From Agelaius tricolor (Eukaryota > Chordata > Aves > Passeriformes > Icteridae), in the NCBI GenBank assembly GCA_023055355.1, contig JALJCS010000001.1, forward strand, positions 68,799,381 through 68,863,380: 64,000 bases of DNA, read 5' to 3'. The first letter of the stretch is position 1; each line of letters opens with the position of its first letter. Position numbers and translations under genes: made by a program. The notes under the pieces were generated by a model. That model had not been told where the DNA came from and searched no databases. It saw only the letters and a list, made by a program, of their open reading frames with translations. Below are positions 12,330 through 24,470 of this stretch, in pieces.

Positions 12330-15300
12330 GTATTGACTAATATTTTCTTTTAAAGTCTTCTAAGAGTCCCATTAAGATATAATTTAACATCAAAGAGACT
12401 TTTCAGAGATGGAGGAAGTCAAATTTTACCCAACGAACCTAGTGGTATCATATTATAGTCCAGCTCTTGGGACTGTAAATTGCATAGGTCTGTGATGATG
12501 ATTTTGTTATAAAATATCAGCATTTCCTAGCAATCTTATATGGACATGAACAAAATTACATTCAGTGAATACTAAGCTTCATTATATATTTTCATCTGGT
12601 GCCCAGGTAACCTCAAAGATAACAATCTATGCAGCTTTGAAGGGGATTCAGAAACTGTTGGCTAATGCAGAAGAGTTAAGTACTTCAGAGCACATTCTCA
12701 GGACATATTCCTCAGCTTTTGAGAGCAGGTCTTGACTCTTCAGCAGAGCAAAAAGCCTTTGCTGTGACACTTAAGTGAAATAGGAGCCAGATGAGATAAG
12801 AAGTGTAGTCACCACTATTCACTGGCTTCTTAAAATGAAATATTTTGCTCAGCTACCCCATTCTTCTGTGGAAGTGTTTCCTTCTCCAAGAATGACTAAC
12901 ATTCTTCTGTTTGCTCCAGGGAGATTTCACTGCTTGAGTGTAGGGTGAAAACCAGCTAAGCCTGGTCATTTTACTGTCTAAGGAATAGGTATGGTTTGAC
13001 ATCAATAGTCTTCAAAGAGCTGTTTTTATACCCTTCAGAACAGTTAGATCACAGGTCCATGAAAAGCAAATAAAAAAACTAAGATTGCTCTGAACAGAAT
13101 CTATTTGGTCACCATCTCTGATAAAAAGTTTCTTAAAATAAATGTAAATAAAAGAAAAAAATTAAATTCATGATTTTTTGTTTTGGGCTTTTTTTAATTA
13201 GGTTTGCTAACATAATTACCATCACATTATTATTCCAGAGCTGTCTAAAGGCACATCCACACACAGGCAACTTCAGCTCTGCTTCCCTGTATTTCCTTAC
13301 AAGATTTGGGCAACAGGACCTGTGTGACCAACCACCCAACAGGAGCCCACTTTCTCAAGTGGGCATCTCCTGCCACTGCTGTGGCCTGTGGGAGGAGAGG
13401 GGTGGCAGGGGGCAGCAGGCAGATCTTTTTCCTCTAGGATGGGGATACACATGATGGAGTACAGAATGGTGAGGAGAGCTCTGAAGCTGCCTGCCACCTC
13501 CACCATGTCTGCACACAGTGGCAGAAAGGGGCAAGAAATGCAGCCCTTCTATTCCCAGCCACCACTACACAGAGTGAAGGGACACTGGCATCCAGCTCCT
13601 GCTTGACCTCTCCCTACCATGAGCTGGAGCACATACACTCACTGAACACATCACCACCATCTGCTCAAGGACAGGAATGGGACATATTGTTCAAACAATC
13701 TCCTTTGATGAGGCAATTTTTGTTTTCCTGCTTGCTTTATTTTTAAATAGGTTTTTTGGAGTGGAGGACTGGAAGAGATTGGAAATACTCATAATTTCTA
13801 ATTTCACAAACCTGCAGGAACCAACATTTGGCATTTGAGAGACAGAGCAAGAAGGCACCAAGACAACACAACAATACAAGACAACATCTTCATAGTCTTT
13901 TCTCCATGTTCACTACTCTTTCCCACCAAACCCTGCTCATTGCTTTCCCAGCTAGAGTGTCCATGGAAAGCTTTCTATGCTCGTCAGCTGGAAGATGTGC
14001 TCAAAAGCTTTTTCCTTCCCTGCAAAGAAAGCACCCTGGGCATCAGTTTGGAGAGGAGAGGAGCTGACAAATGAGGCAGAAATCGCTCAGCTGCTCTTCC
14101 ATGGCCCACAAAGAAGAAAGCCTTCCCCTTGTCCAGCAGAGATCCCTTCCTGATCTGGGCAGATGAAGGGCAGCCTGTTTTCCCTTGGGTAAAGGGGAAA
14201 GGCTGGGCACTGTACCTCTACACTTTTACAGATCGTAAAATTTGCTAACACAGTTACTGCTCTGCTGTCAATCTCTGCAGCAATCTATGCTGGCCTAAAG
14301 AATAGATCACAGATACAAAACATTTTTTCCAACTTTAGTGGCAAAAAGTAAAAATATTTACACGCTGTAGATGTCCACATACATAAAAAATAATAAAAGC
14401 CAAACTTTGGCCTGAAGGAAGGAAAGAGCTATAGCACCACTATAGGAAATGGGTGGCCATGGCTTGTATCCAAGCTTAGCCAGTGTCATTTTCCTCAGCT
14501 TGCTACTTCACTTGAACTGTGTTTGGGCTGGGCCTTGTCAAGAGCGGAGGAAAACAGGGACAAAGTTTATCCATTTCAAAACATGAAAAATAAGAGGTGG
14601 TTAAAGCACGTATTTTGAATTGATTCAATTCCTAGTAAACACCTTTTATATACATACTTCTTATTTAAAGTCATGTAAACTCAGAAAGAAGAAATTTTGT
14701 TATAGAAAATAAGCATAAAAGAGAAGTCTACCATTTCAGTTTCAACTTTCTGTCAAAACCATTTCCTTTTATTCCTTATCTTACACTACTAAAATCAAAA
14801 CAGGGATGAAATACCTAGTGCTAGAGCTTGGAAGACACAAGGGCAAACACAGTCCACTCCACAGAGGTTTACCCAGCCTGGCTGCTCCTGGCTTCAGTCC
14901 AGGCTCAGCTGTGCAAGGCAGTTAAAGCTGTTGTGCCTTCACAGTCACACAGCTACATCCCAGGCTCCCATACTGAGGGACTGGCTCCTCATCTTTGCTG
15001 GACTGAAGTAATCTCATTTGTTTCTTTCTTCTCCCATAACTACTCCAGGACAGGACAGGACAGGTATCCTAAGCAGACCTCTTAATAGGAGAAGACCAAA
15101 AGTGCATTTTCCCATCTCCATCAGGAAATGGCCCATCCTCCTCCATCTCCTCCATCCACCTCTTCCCCATCCACTTTGTGCTCCCACCTTCCTCCCATTT
15201 AATTTCCAACTGGTCACTGTCTTTTCCAAACAGGATCACACAACATTCCTTTGGAATGGCACCAATAAATGTGAAGGAAACTAGTATTAGGAGCAAGGTA

Positions 15301-16570
15301 CATGGAGCCTAAATTCTTCTAAGGTGATTTGGAGCTGGAAATGATGAAACAAGCCTGATTGAAGTTTACTGCCAGCTGTCCACAGACCAGCAGCCAGTGC
15401 TCCCAGGGGCCTTGCTTGGGAACTGGTGTCCAAAGGACAGGAGGTAGAAGGAGAGAGATGGCAAGGGGTTTGGAAAAGATTACAGCATGCACAGGAACTG
15501 ACTTTCCAGCCCAAGAGCAACGTTAACTGGTGCCAAAGGAAGAAGTAATGAAAGGGATTTGTACTGACACAAAGAGGAAGGAGATGACAAAATGATATTC
15601 TGAGTCCAACCTCAGGGAAAGCATTTAATGAAAAGAATAAAAATATGTGTTGAGAGGCCAAAAGGCCAGGAAGCCAAACTGGGAAAGCTGAATGGATCTA
15701 TCATGTCCAAATCCTGAGTACTCCCATACACTTTTGTAATCTTACCTGCAAAACCAGAAGTTTAGTACAGACATTAGTACCTTACACAAGACCTCTACAG
15801 ACATAAATGAATAGAACACAATTGTCTCTATAGAGTGACAAGCATACATCTGGAATTCAGATGAATAAAAGATGTCAGGTTAGAAATAGCTATGTAAATA
15901 TTGCTACAAATAGCAGAAGAAGGTGCATACAGAAAAAGACAGTACCCAGGATTCAGTACCAGATCATACCTTGTATTTGTCTGTAATAATTAAAAAGTTA
16001 AGTGAGTCTGAACTTGGCCACAGAAAGACCCTCAGGTGAAGTAAGCTAGGCCTGGAGACTTGGCATCAAAAAGGATGCTACTTTTATGTACCTTTCCTTT
16101 AGGGTGCCATCACAACAGTGTGCAGAGAATATGTTGATCCACAGAAAAAAATATTTAGGTAAATGTATTTTTCTAGTCTCTGTGGTCAGCAGAAGTCATG
16201 GGCACATATTTTCTCAAATGATTTTTCAGAAAAGACTTCTCTTCCATGATAGTGTATAGCTTTGGTCAGTAACTACAAGTATTTGTAAAACCAGGTAATT
16301 CCCCCTAACAGAATTTTAATATCAGCCAGCTACTGAGAGGTCATAACTATAAATGCAACATTACAAAAATGGCTGTAGCCATTACAAAAATGATCATATA
16401 TACCAAACAAATTTTTTTGTTGCAAGAAAGGCTAAGACATGGAGTTATTTCCTATGAAATATCACAGCTTTCTGTGATAGATTATCTGTGTTTCATAGCC
16501 AAGGCTTCTGTTTCCAACATTGAGCAGAAACATCAGAAGTAAAACTTTGAAAAAAAGTGGAAATAAATTT
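12330..16570. other. No gene or recognised element
   Basis: Noncoding sequence with moderately GC-richer patches at about 13300-14200 and 14830-15560. The GC-rich patches produce overlapping frames of 60-124 codons on both strands, including 15287-15661 (-), with no domain, no conserved start and no splice pattern. A short GGACA-type tandem lies at 15046-15063 and a CCTCCATC-rich pyrimidine stretch at about 15135-15175. Confidence 0.55.
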
Positions 16571-16644
16571 GTAGTTGGACTTGATGAGCTTAAAGGTTCT
16601 TTCCAACCTAAATGTTTCTGTGATTCTATGACTGATTCTATGAC
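16571..16644 (+). mobile_element. CR1 LINE, 3' tip only
   Basis: This is the extreme 3' end of a chicken-repeat-1 retrotransposon. It holds the conserved stretch that reads TTGGACTTGATGAGCTT, then TTCTTTCCAACCTAAATG, followed by two copies of the GATTCTATGAC tail. CR1 copies are normally cut short at the 5' end and end in short ATTCTATG-type repeats rather than poly(A), so this is a very short insertion of about 75 bases. It lies inside a minus-strand open frame of 120 codons, which is therefore not a gene. Confidence 0.9.
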
Positions 16645-18849
16645 TAACTTTGCTTTTTGTTTGTTTTCTGGGAGGCAGAGGAACTGAAAATATTGATTTT
16701 TACTCCTAAACATGTACTTAAGACACAGGACAGGTGTGTCTTGTCCTGTCATTTCTGAAGTCTTACTGAGACAAATCAAGTCAGCTTCAATGTGGTAGAT
16801 TTTGCATTGGGAAAGCTGAGTCAACTCTACAAGTCCATTAATATTTGTATTTTTTCTCTTTTCAAAGCTGGGGGAAAATTTGAGTTTTCCTCTCTGTATG
16901 GGATGCTTTCATGGTACATTGCAATCAGTATAAAATGCACATGGTACATTTAAGATCAGTATAAAATCAATATAGAAGCCAGACCACACTCTCTCACTAC
17001 TCCAAAACAGTTTTTAAGTCCATTTAAGTATACTCAGCATCTTCACCTTGGCCCCATTCCATCCATGTACTTTAACACCAGGCTGCTCTTGGAGGTGATG
17101 CTGCTGCAGGAAACATGGCACACAGTGATAAAAAAGCCAGAAATGCAAGGTGTTTCTTGGTAGAAAGTCCTGTTTCTTTTGTCCCTCTTGCCACTGCCCA
17201 AATTGCAGTCCTGAGACATCTCTAAAAGAGACCAGGGAATCAGTTATAGAAGAAACCTCTGCTAATTCATCACCAAATTTTCTGTGCAACATTTATCTAT
17301 TTTTTTTTTAGAGCATTCCAATCTCCATCTCACAATTTTATGTAAATGTACTGATAAATGAAATTAATTCATATGATCTTTTGAGGCAGGGAATTCAGCA
17401 TTAGATACACACTGACACAGCTCAGAAGCCACCTCAAGGGAATATGGATTTTTTTCCCTTTTTTCAATACCTTTTCACAACCAATAACAGTTACTTTAAA
17501 TCTCTTTGTCATTATTCATGCCTGATGCAACTGAGTTTCTTAAATTCCTTGCAGTAGAAACAATTTGACATTCGTAAGTATCATTATATGTAGAGAGAGT
17601 GAAAATTAATTTATTATCCTGAAGTAATACAAATGTATTATTGGAAGCAGGATGAGCTGTAATAACTTCTGAGTAAAATATTGCAACACTCTGTATAGTT
17701 CATGTTTGTCAGCTTACATTTTCTCTGTTTGAACTGGATTTTAAGGTAAATTAGCAGCAAGATGGGGATTCATACTTCAGAATTTTGTGCCATTCTCCCA
17801 TGTGAAATCAGAATATACGTGTATCATTGAGGCTGCTTATTCCCACCACTGCTTTCTGCAGTTTCACTGATTTCCCAGCCAGCTGGGAAAACACTTTGCT
17901 GTGAGACATCTGGCTATGGAGTGCTTGGAGCTCTGAAAAGGCTGGTGCATCCTCTGAAGTAGACAGCTTTGAAGAAACGTAACACAGTTTTAAACAATTC
18001 CAAAAGACTGCAAAAATATTTAACAAAAGCTCACCAAAACCTACCCAAGATCCTGTAGCTGTTGCCATGCCTGGGCTTCTCTGGGTATGTTGCCCTGGCA
18101 CACGCTGATGTAACTGAGACAGTGGATATATTATGGGCATAAAAGTACAACCCCAGCAGAAAAGTTGTGAGGGAATGCACACTGAGGCAAAAAAGAAACT
18201 GTAAAAATAGAGAAAAGTGGAAAATCAAAAGTAGAGAGAATCTGTTTTTTCCAGCTTTAAGTTTTTCTCTTATGAGTGATTCTCAGGGATAAGAGCTACC
18301 CAACTCTACTGCAGTTACCCCTTCCTGTGCATAGTTAGCTTGGCCTGACTCTAAGAGAGCACTCATACTTCCTTTAATTAAAAATTGTTATTCTGGTTGT
18401 TACTCATAAAAAAATGAACGTTTTCTACCATCATTCTGACACAGCCCCCATTAATAGAAAGGAACAACCATTGTAGCAACAGATCCTGCAGAAGCATATG
18501 TGGTGCAGTGGAATGATGATACAGACAAACCTCAAAGTCAACAAAAAATTCACAAAACTGTCCTGTGAGGTCTTATGAAAGAATAGGTAATGAAGAAAAG
18601 AGGTTGAAAAGCAGGGGTTCTACTGGAAAAGGGCACCAACATATAAATTACTCCACTGTGAAAGAAAGGTATGAAGCATTGCAAGGAATTACCTTTGACA
18701 AATGAGGTGTCCATGTATCTTAAACATCACAGCAAAGTATAAAGGTAGGGGAAATAGATTATTTAGTTTACTAAGGACAAGCTTAAAAGTGCAATGTTGT
18801 GCCAAGAGTAGCAGGTAGGGGCATAGATAATGTTCCACTAGTGGCTGAA
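16645..18849. other. No gene or recognised element
   Basis: AT-rich noncoding sequence. A minus-strand frame of 124 codons (17808-18182) has no domain and no recognisable relatives. No repeat was recognised. Confidence 0.55.
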
Positions 18850-19420
18850 TTTATAAATATGTTTATAGAAAAGAGGCAATGAAAAAATTGATCTGCAAGG
18901 CAACTGAGATGAAAAGTATTGAGATATTGCTCAAAGAAAGTATGAAAGTCATATCTAAAATCAGAAAGTTTTTTTTCAAAATGGCAAGTCTTGACACACT
19001 GTCATCATAAATAATTTTAAAGAGCAGCTTTGTTGAATCACCAGGTCATTAGCCATTATGTTTTAAAAGACATGGGAAAAGGTGAAAAGTCTGAAGAGGG
19101 CAGATGTGGCATCTATTTTCAAGGAAGAGAAAAAAAAAGGCATAGGAAACCACATACATACCTACTTCATTTCATTTTCAAGAGAAGTATTGGAACAGCT
19201 AAATTAATAAATTATTACAAGCATATAAATGAAATCAAAGTGATGAATAATAATATATATGGATTTTTCAGGAGCAAATTCTGTCAAGTCAATATCAGTA
19301 TTTTCTCTGACAGGGCAGCAGATCTGGCAAATAAAGGAGAAGCAATAGATGTGATTTATCTTAACATTAGACATGATTTGGACTATTTTATACAATTTTT
19401 CCCTAATCAGACTAGGGAAG
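18850..19420 (+). mobile_element. Old CR1 LINE remnant, reverse-transcriptase region (broken)
   Basis: This is a decayed fragment of the CR1 pol frame (endonuclease-reverse transcriptase of a non-LTR retrotransposon). Codon-level similarity is seen in two frames. In frame 2 (from 19100) the translation ADVASIFKEEKKKGIGN fits the family's stretch before the RT fingers. It then runs into a stop near 19205 (taa). The frame starting at 19030 takes over with KVMNNNIYGFFRSKF, then FSDRAADLANKGEAIDVIY, which match the usual HGF…C and VDKGRA.DVIYLDF blocks. RT motif A, normally LDFSKAFD, reads LNIRHDLD here, so its first Asp is lost. A +1 shift between about 19190 and 19210 and the degraded motif show it is long dead. 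The 5' limit is uncertain, and sequence after about 19420 is no longer recognisable. I am fairly sure of CR1-like origin but not of the subfamily. Confidence 0.7.
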
Positions 19421-20154
19421 TACACCTGAAAAGATACATTCTGACAGTACTTCCATGCACTGAAAACAAAAAAACACAGTCAGCTGCATTTCATCTATAA
19501 AAGTAGTCAAAGATAGATCCCTAGGAAAGAATGGTTAAAAAAAAAATCCAGATTATGTTTCAAGGAGTGTCTAAGCAGACGGTGATCTTTTTATTTTTTT
19601 CTTTGTGAATTGTTTGGTTGCCTTTCTGAACCAGCATATTTTTTTCTGCCATCCAAAACATACTGTGGCAAGAAATACTAGGAGCTCTACTTCACAGTAC
19701 ATTACAAACAATATCTAGTGATTTTGAATCTGGTTCTTGCTATTTAATTTGATTTTCACTAGGTCTTACTCTGGAAAAAATAAAAATAATTCTGTGTTCC
19801 CCTTTTCTATGGTACTTGTGTGCCATACAGACCTCAACTGTATGCCTTTCTTATATACGCTCATCCTATCATCCTAGTTTTCTAATAGGATTAGTTGATT
19901 TTCACAGAGAAGCTACTTTAGATCATTTTTCCTCAAACTTTTACAGTTGTGCTGTACCTTCATTTTGATGGGTGATTAGACTGCTCTCTATGCATAGAAG
20001 TACTATTAAAATGTGTGCAGTTCTAAGAAAATGATTTGTGTCATTGTTATTTAGAATCTGAGCATAAGTCAAAAAGAGCTTGTTAGTGCGGAAAAAACAA
20101 ACACATTTCAATATTGTGTTGGTATGGCACCAAAGAGATGTTGCCTGAAGTGCT

Positions 20155-20225
20155 ACTTACTGGTGATATTAGTGATCACTCATTTAGTGAGTGATCACTC
20201 ATCACTTACTGGTGATATTAGTGAT
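20155..20225. repeat. Local 49-bp duplication with perfect hairpin
   Basis: The 22-base word ACTTACTGGTGATATTAGTG+AT occurs at 20155-20176 and again at 20204-20225. Between the copies lies a perfect 12-base inverted repeat, AGTGATCACTCA (20171-20182) and TGAGTGATCACT (20188-20199), with a 5-base loop. This looks like a replication-slippage or template-switch product, not a regulatory site. Confidence 0.85.
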
Positions 20226-20274
20226 GGAGAAAAAGAAGACAAAAAAATTAACCCTTTGGACAAGATTGAGAAGA

Positions 20275-20640
20275 ACTCTCTAAGAATGATTAGGGACTGC
20301 ACAAATAAGCAACCTGGGAGGCAAGACTAGGGAAATTTGACTTGGTAATACTAATAAGCACAATCCAGGTTAGCTGGACAAAAATTCCCCCCTTCAAATA
20401 AGGGACAGAGTAAAGAAGCATTCCTTTGTCTATTTTTGTGGCAGGCAGGACAAGAGCTAGTCCCATGGCCAAAGAGCAAGGAGGAGCCCAGGGCCACACC
20501 AGGAAAACCTTGTGGGTTGCAAGGCAAATGAAGCACTGGTGCCTGAAATGGCTGAGGCACTCCATGAAAAAAGAACATAAAATGAGCTAGACAGATATCT
20601 GTGGGAATGATAATACCTGGACTAGTGATGGAGAAAATAA
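20275..20640 (+). mobile_element. Probable decayed CR1 LINE 3' fragment
   Basis: The stretch AAGAATGATTAGGGACTG followed by GAGGCAAGACTAGGGAAATT resembles the CR1 pol C-terminal region that encodes the MIKGLEHL…EERLRELGLF segment. Further along, GGCAGGACAAGAGC and GAGCTAGACAGATATCTG resemble the later …DRTRGNG… and …RLD… parts. The order and strand are right for CR1 on the + strand, and it lies about 850 bases after the RT remnant, so both may come from one old element with the middle lost. The similarity is weak and by eye only; no ATTCTATG tail is visible. Confidence 0.4.
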
Positions 20641-21678
20641 ACCTCTACAAATTCCTCTCATCTCTGGATTCTTCTGAATCTCTGAAAAAGTAGTGAATTT
20701 TGAGAACACATAATTCTTTAAAGTTCTTTTCTTTAAAACATTGCTAGATTACCTTTACCTAAAATTTGTCCATTTTATTTATTTGTTTGGTTTGGTTTTA
20801 TTTGTTTGTTTTTACCTCAGCAAAAATCAATGAAAAATTCACTGGCTTAAATGGACGCTTCCAATACTTTGGATAGCAAAGTCAAATATAATCTTTTAAG
20901 TATTATTGCTTCACTTAACATTTTCTTTCTTAAATCTTTAAACTGTATTAGATTCCACCTTGCTCAGCACTATTTTTGGAACTTTGTGTGACTTGTAGTT
21001 TCTGCAGATGACAATTGGGACTGATCCAACTCTAATGGCATGGCTTGCAAAGCCATCAGTCTTTAGGGAGAAGGCTCAAAAGCTCTTTCTCAGATTTCCA
21101 CCTCATATTTCCAACTCATATCTGCCTCTATTAATGCAAAATTGGTTTTGCTGTTTATCTGCCAAAGAGATAAAGCAGTTTAGAGATGTTTACTAAATCT
21201 GTTCTTATTTTTACTTCTAACTTCCTCTCCAAAATTTGATTTTCCCTCAGGAAATCTGGTACAGGATATGCTTATGCTTGCTTTTTATTTTTCAGGCTGC
21301 TTAGCAAATGAATGGAGGTGGTTTTTTTTCTCTTCTACAGGATTTCCCACATGGTATATAGTTCATTAATAAAATTTTTCAAGAAACAGAAAAGAAATCA
21401 AAATTTTTTTACTATTTAATTCAGCAATTTCTAAGAAGCAAAGGTAAAAAATACAACCTGGTTTAATATTTCTTTTTTTAGCACTTGCATATCCTTGACT
21501 GGAGAAAATTACAGCTTCATCCAGAAAATAAACAATATTCCTGGTGTTGTATTTTGTAGACAATATTCCCAATATAATGTTTTAAACATGCAGAATGAAG
21601 TAGTATTAAAAGGAAGAACTGGGGGAGGGCACAAATGGCCTTTCTTGGGAAAAGCACTGCCTTAGCCTTTTCCCACAG
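20641..21678. other. No gene or recognised element
   Basis: AT-rich sequence with TTTG/TTTA-rich runs at about 20775-20815. No open frame over 70 codons was seen apart from the start of the long minus-strand frame treated under rejected items. Confidence 0.55.
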
Positions 21679-22260
21679 CGTTTGCCAGCACTGACAGATC
21701 TGGAGGAAGGGGCCTTCCTGCAGGATGAGGAGAGAGTGGAGAATGCAGAGCAGAAGGCAGGAGAAGCGTTGGAAAGGAGTCGGAGACTTTTCTGGTTGAA
21801 GGGGCTGTGTGAAAGGCATTGGGGCTGCAAGCAGAGCTGCTCCTGTGCCACACAGCCTTATCTCGGGTGCACAGTACCAGCAGCACCAGCAGCAGTGCAT
21901 GTGCCCTAGCACACCTGCCAGATTAGCCCACAGACAGCAAATCTCTGCTTTTAAACCCCTTATCTGGTTCAGTGCTCGCTTCCAACAATTTCTAAAGCTA
22001 GTCATAGTCCCTCCAGGCATATTTTTATCTTCTGAAAAGCTGGTAGGGGGGATGACATTTCACCTCCCTCTTGGGTTTATCATCCTGACAGGCATGTGTC
22101 ACTCAGGCATTTGACTGCACCAGCCACTGCTGTGGTGGCAGCTGCTGCTGCTCTGGATGTGATCCTCCAAAGGGATCCAAAGGGTTTGCTGTGCTTTCCT
22201 CCCCAGGGCCTTGTGCAGCAGGGCACTTGAGGTCAGCATGAATAAACACTGCCTACTCTC

Positions 22261-22319
22261 TTTTGTTTGCTTGTTTTAAAATTTTTGTTTGTTTTATTTT
22301 TGTTTGTTTGCTTGTTTTT
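22261..22319. repeat. TTTG-rich simple repeat
   Basis: Imperfect (TTTG/TTGC)n run of about 59 bases, interrupted by TTTTAAAATTT. Confidence 0.85.
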
Positions 22320-24326
22320 CAGTTAGAAAGGAAGGTCTCTACCTCTCTCTCAGCAGACAGCAGCTGATTTGCCTTTATTGATGCATCCCCCTCCCCACAC
22401 CTGCCCCAAACTGCAGACTGCTCCCATTTCTGATGTCTGTGCTGATAAATCCTTCATGTGATTTTCCATACTATCGTCACATGAGATGTCCACTTTGCTT
22501 TGTGAGACAGGCTTAGCCTGCTCCATGCCCAAGGTAGGCTTTTGAGAACATATATGTGTAGGACTTTCACCCAGGAGTGAGGGAGCTGAAGGAGGAATTA
22601 CCTGCCTATTATTGAATCACACCACATTATTGTGAAACTCACCCATTACACAGCATCCATTCAAAGCATGATCAATTTTCATCAGCTTTCACTGAACTTC
22701 ATAAATGTTTGAGCAGTCAAGTAGTCCTTAAAGGGAAGGATGAAGCCTATAAAACTAATACCCAGACTTAAAAAAACAGCTTGCAGTGTTTTTCCAAGTA
22801 CTAAAGGAAAAAAGGTCAGTCTCTCTGAACTAGCAGATTATATTTCTGCTTTTCATGGTTAAATTTGAAATTACTAGCTCCAATTAAACATCTGAACTTC
22901 ATCTGTGTTTGAACTGAAAAAAAATTATATGTGCATTCATTTAGGTGATAAATAGCAAGTAAATTGTGCTCTTTCTAAAGGTTACAGGTTCGGATTAATA
23001 TCTGAATTTTAAATTATTAGCTTTCACACTGCAAATAATCTCTTTTGAAAAATTAGGGGTATTTTTCTTTTGATTCTTTCAAGTCACTTTAGTTCTGGTG
23101 AAAGCTGCTTGATTGGCAGCCCTGGAAACCAGCACTGAGCTCATAAGCAGTCTGGGCAGAGGGATGTAACATGCAGAGCAACAGCATGAGTTCTCACAAA
23201 TTGCTGGTACATCTCAAAGTGGACTTCACACAACTGGCTCCGTGGGACACAGCCACTCTGCCCAGGCAGATGCTGGCTTTTCAGGCCTGAAGAGAATGGT
23301 GCCCTTCAAGCAAATCCCATTTTGGAGGATTTCTGTGAGAGGTCACATGAAAATACTACAGCGAAATGTGTTCTCTCAGGGATCAGAGAAGAAAAAGAAG
23401 CAAACCCAGTTCTGAAGAATTTTTTACAAGCTCTCCAAATTCCAGTTTTTCAAACTAGTGACAACTTTCAGCTCTGTCCACCCACCAGTACTTCCTGTTT
23501 GGCAGAAGAGTGGAGGGAAGGGTAAGACAGGCAAAGTTCATTTCCCATTTGCATCACTAGCGAATAAATTATCCTGCAGCTTTTAGTATTATCATATGTG
23601 TGTGCTGTATAATTCAAAGGCAGATTAATCTCTTCTGAATAAATTTAATTTACAAAGTTGCACTGCATGAACACACTCATAGGAGTGGTGATTGAGAAGT
23701 CACACTATAAGATATTATGTATAATTGCCAAACCTTTCTGAAGAAATCTGCAGTGTCCCAGAGCAGCATTGTGCTGACAAAAGTAGAACAGGAAGGAGAT
23801 TCTTTACATATCCAAATTTCTATTGCTGTCTCAAAGGTGTAGTCACCTGCACTAGGGCTGATGCCAGCAAATTAATCCATGGGAACTGTGAGCTGGTCTT
23901 TCTGTCCACAAAGAGCCTTGCAAGTAATGTCAGACGCTGTTGTAGAAAAAGAGCATGAAAGGGAGTCAAAAGATCTGAAAATGACCCTCTCTTGCCATGA
24001 GAGCAGTCTCACTATCAAAAAACCCCTGGTCTATATCAGAAGAGGTTTTTACCGTGAAGTCCAAACCCTTTACATGTTTAGTACTTGAAACACTGCTCAG
24101 AGGGCAGGCAAACACATCCTACCCAAAACAACTTTTAAGGTCAGAGGAAAAGCCGGGGCAGAGCCAGGCTCTGTATTCTCTCATCTCCTCCAAATGTCCA
24201 GAAATGATGTTATGATGTGAGCAGCTCTTGTAATGCCCTAAGCCCTGTACTTCAAGCCTTTAAGGATGTGATTATCATATTAATAAAACTAAATATATAT
24301 CTTTCAGGATTTTATTTGTATGCATG
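22320..24326. other. No gene or recognised element
   Basis: Noncoding sequence. Open frames are all under 80 codons with no domain. The AT-rich stretch at about 22900-23090 looks compositionally unlike its surroundings but contains no repeat I recognise. Confidence 0.55.
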
Positions 24327-24344
24327 CACACACACACACACACA
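24327..24344. repeat. (CA)9 microsatellite
   Basis: Nine uninterrupted CA units preceded by GCATG and followed by TATGG. Confidence 0.95.
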
Positions 24345-24435
24345 TATGGTAAAACTAAATGTACCATTTCATTCTCATACTGATTCACATTTAAAAACCA
24401 TAAATGGGAGGAAAAATTCAGTATGGGATTAGTGG

Positions 24436-24470
24436 TTTAAAATTTTAAATTTAAAAAAAATTTTAAAAAT
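24436..24470. repeat. Pure A/T palindromic stretch
   Basis: About 35 bases with no G or C, made of TTTAAAATTTTAAATTT followed by an A run and TTTTAAA; self-complementary in several registers. It is low-complexity sequence. Confidence 0.8.

Noticed and set aside
15287..15661. Minus-strand frame of 124 codons
   Set aside because: No recognisable motif, and the composition fits chance in a GC-richer patch.
16462..16824. Minus-strand frame of 120 codons
   Set aside because: It runs through the antisense of a CR1 3' tip and is not a gene.
17808..18182. Minus-strand frame of 124 codons
   Set aside because: No domain, no upstream promoter or splice signals, no family recognised.
21517..22020. Minus-strand frame of 167 codons
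   Set aside because: Cys/Leu-rich translation without domain, no splice or promoter context, overlapping an equally open plus-strand frame.
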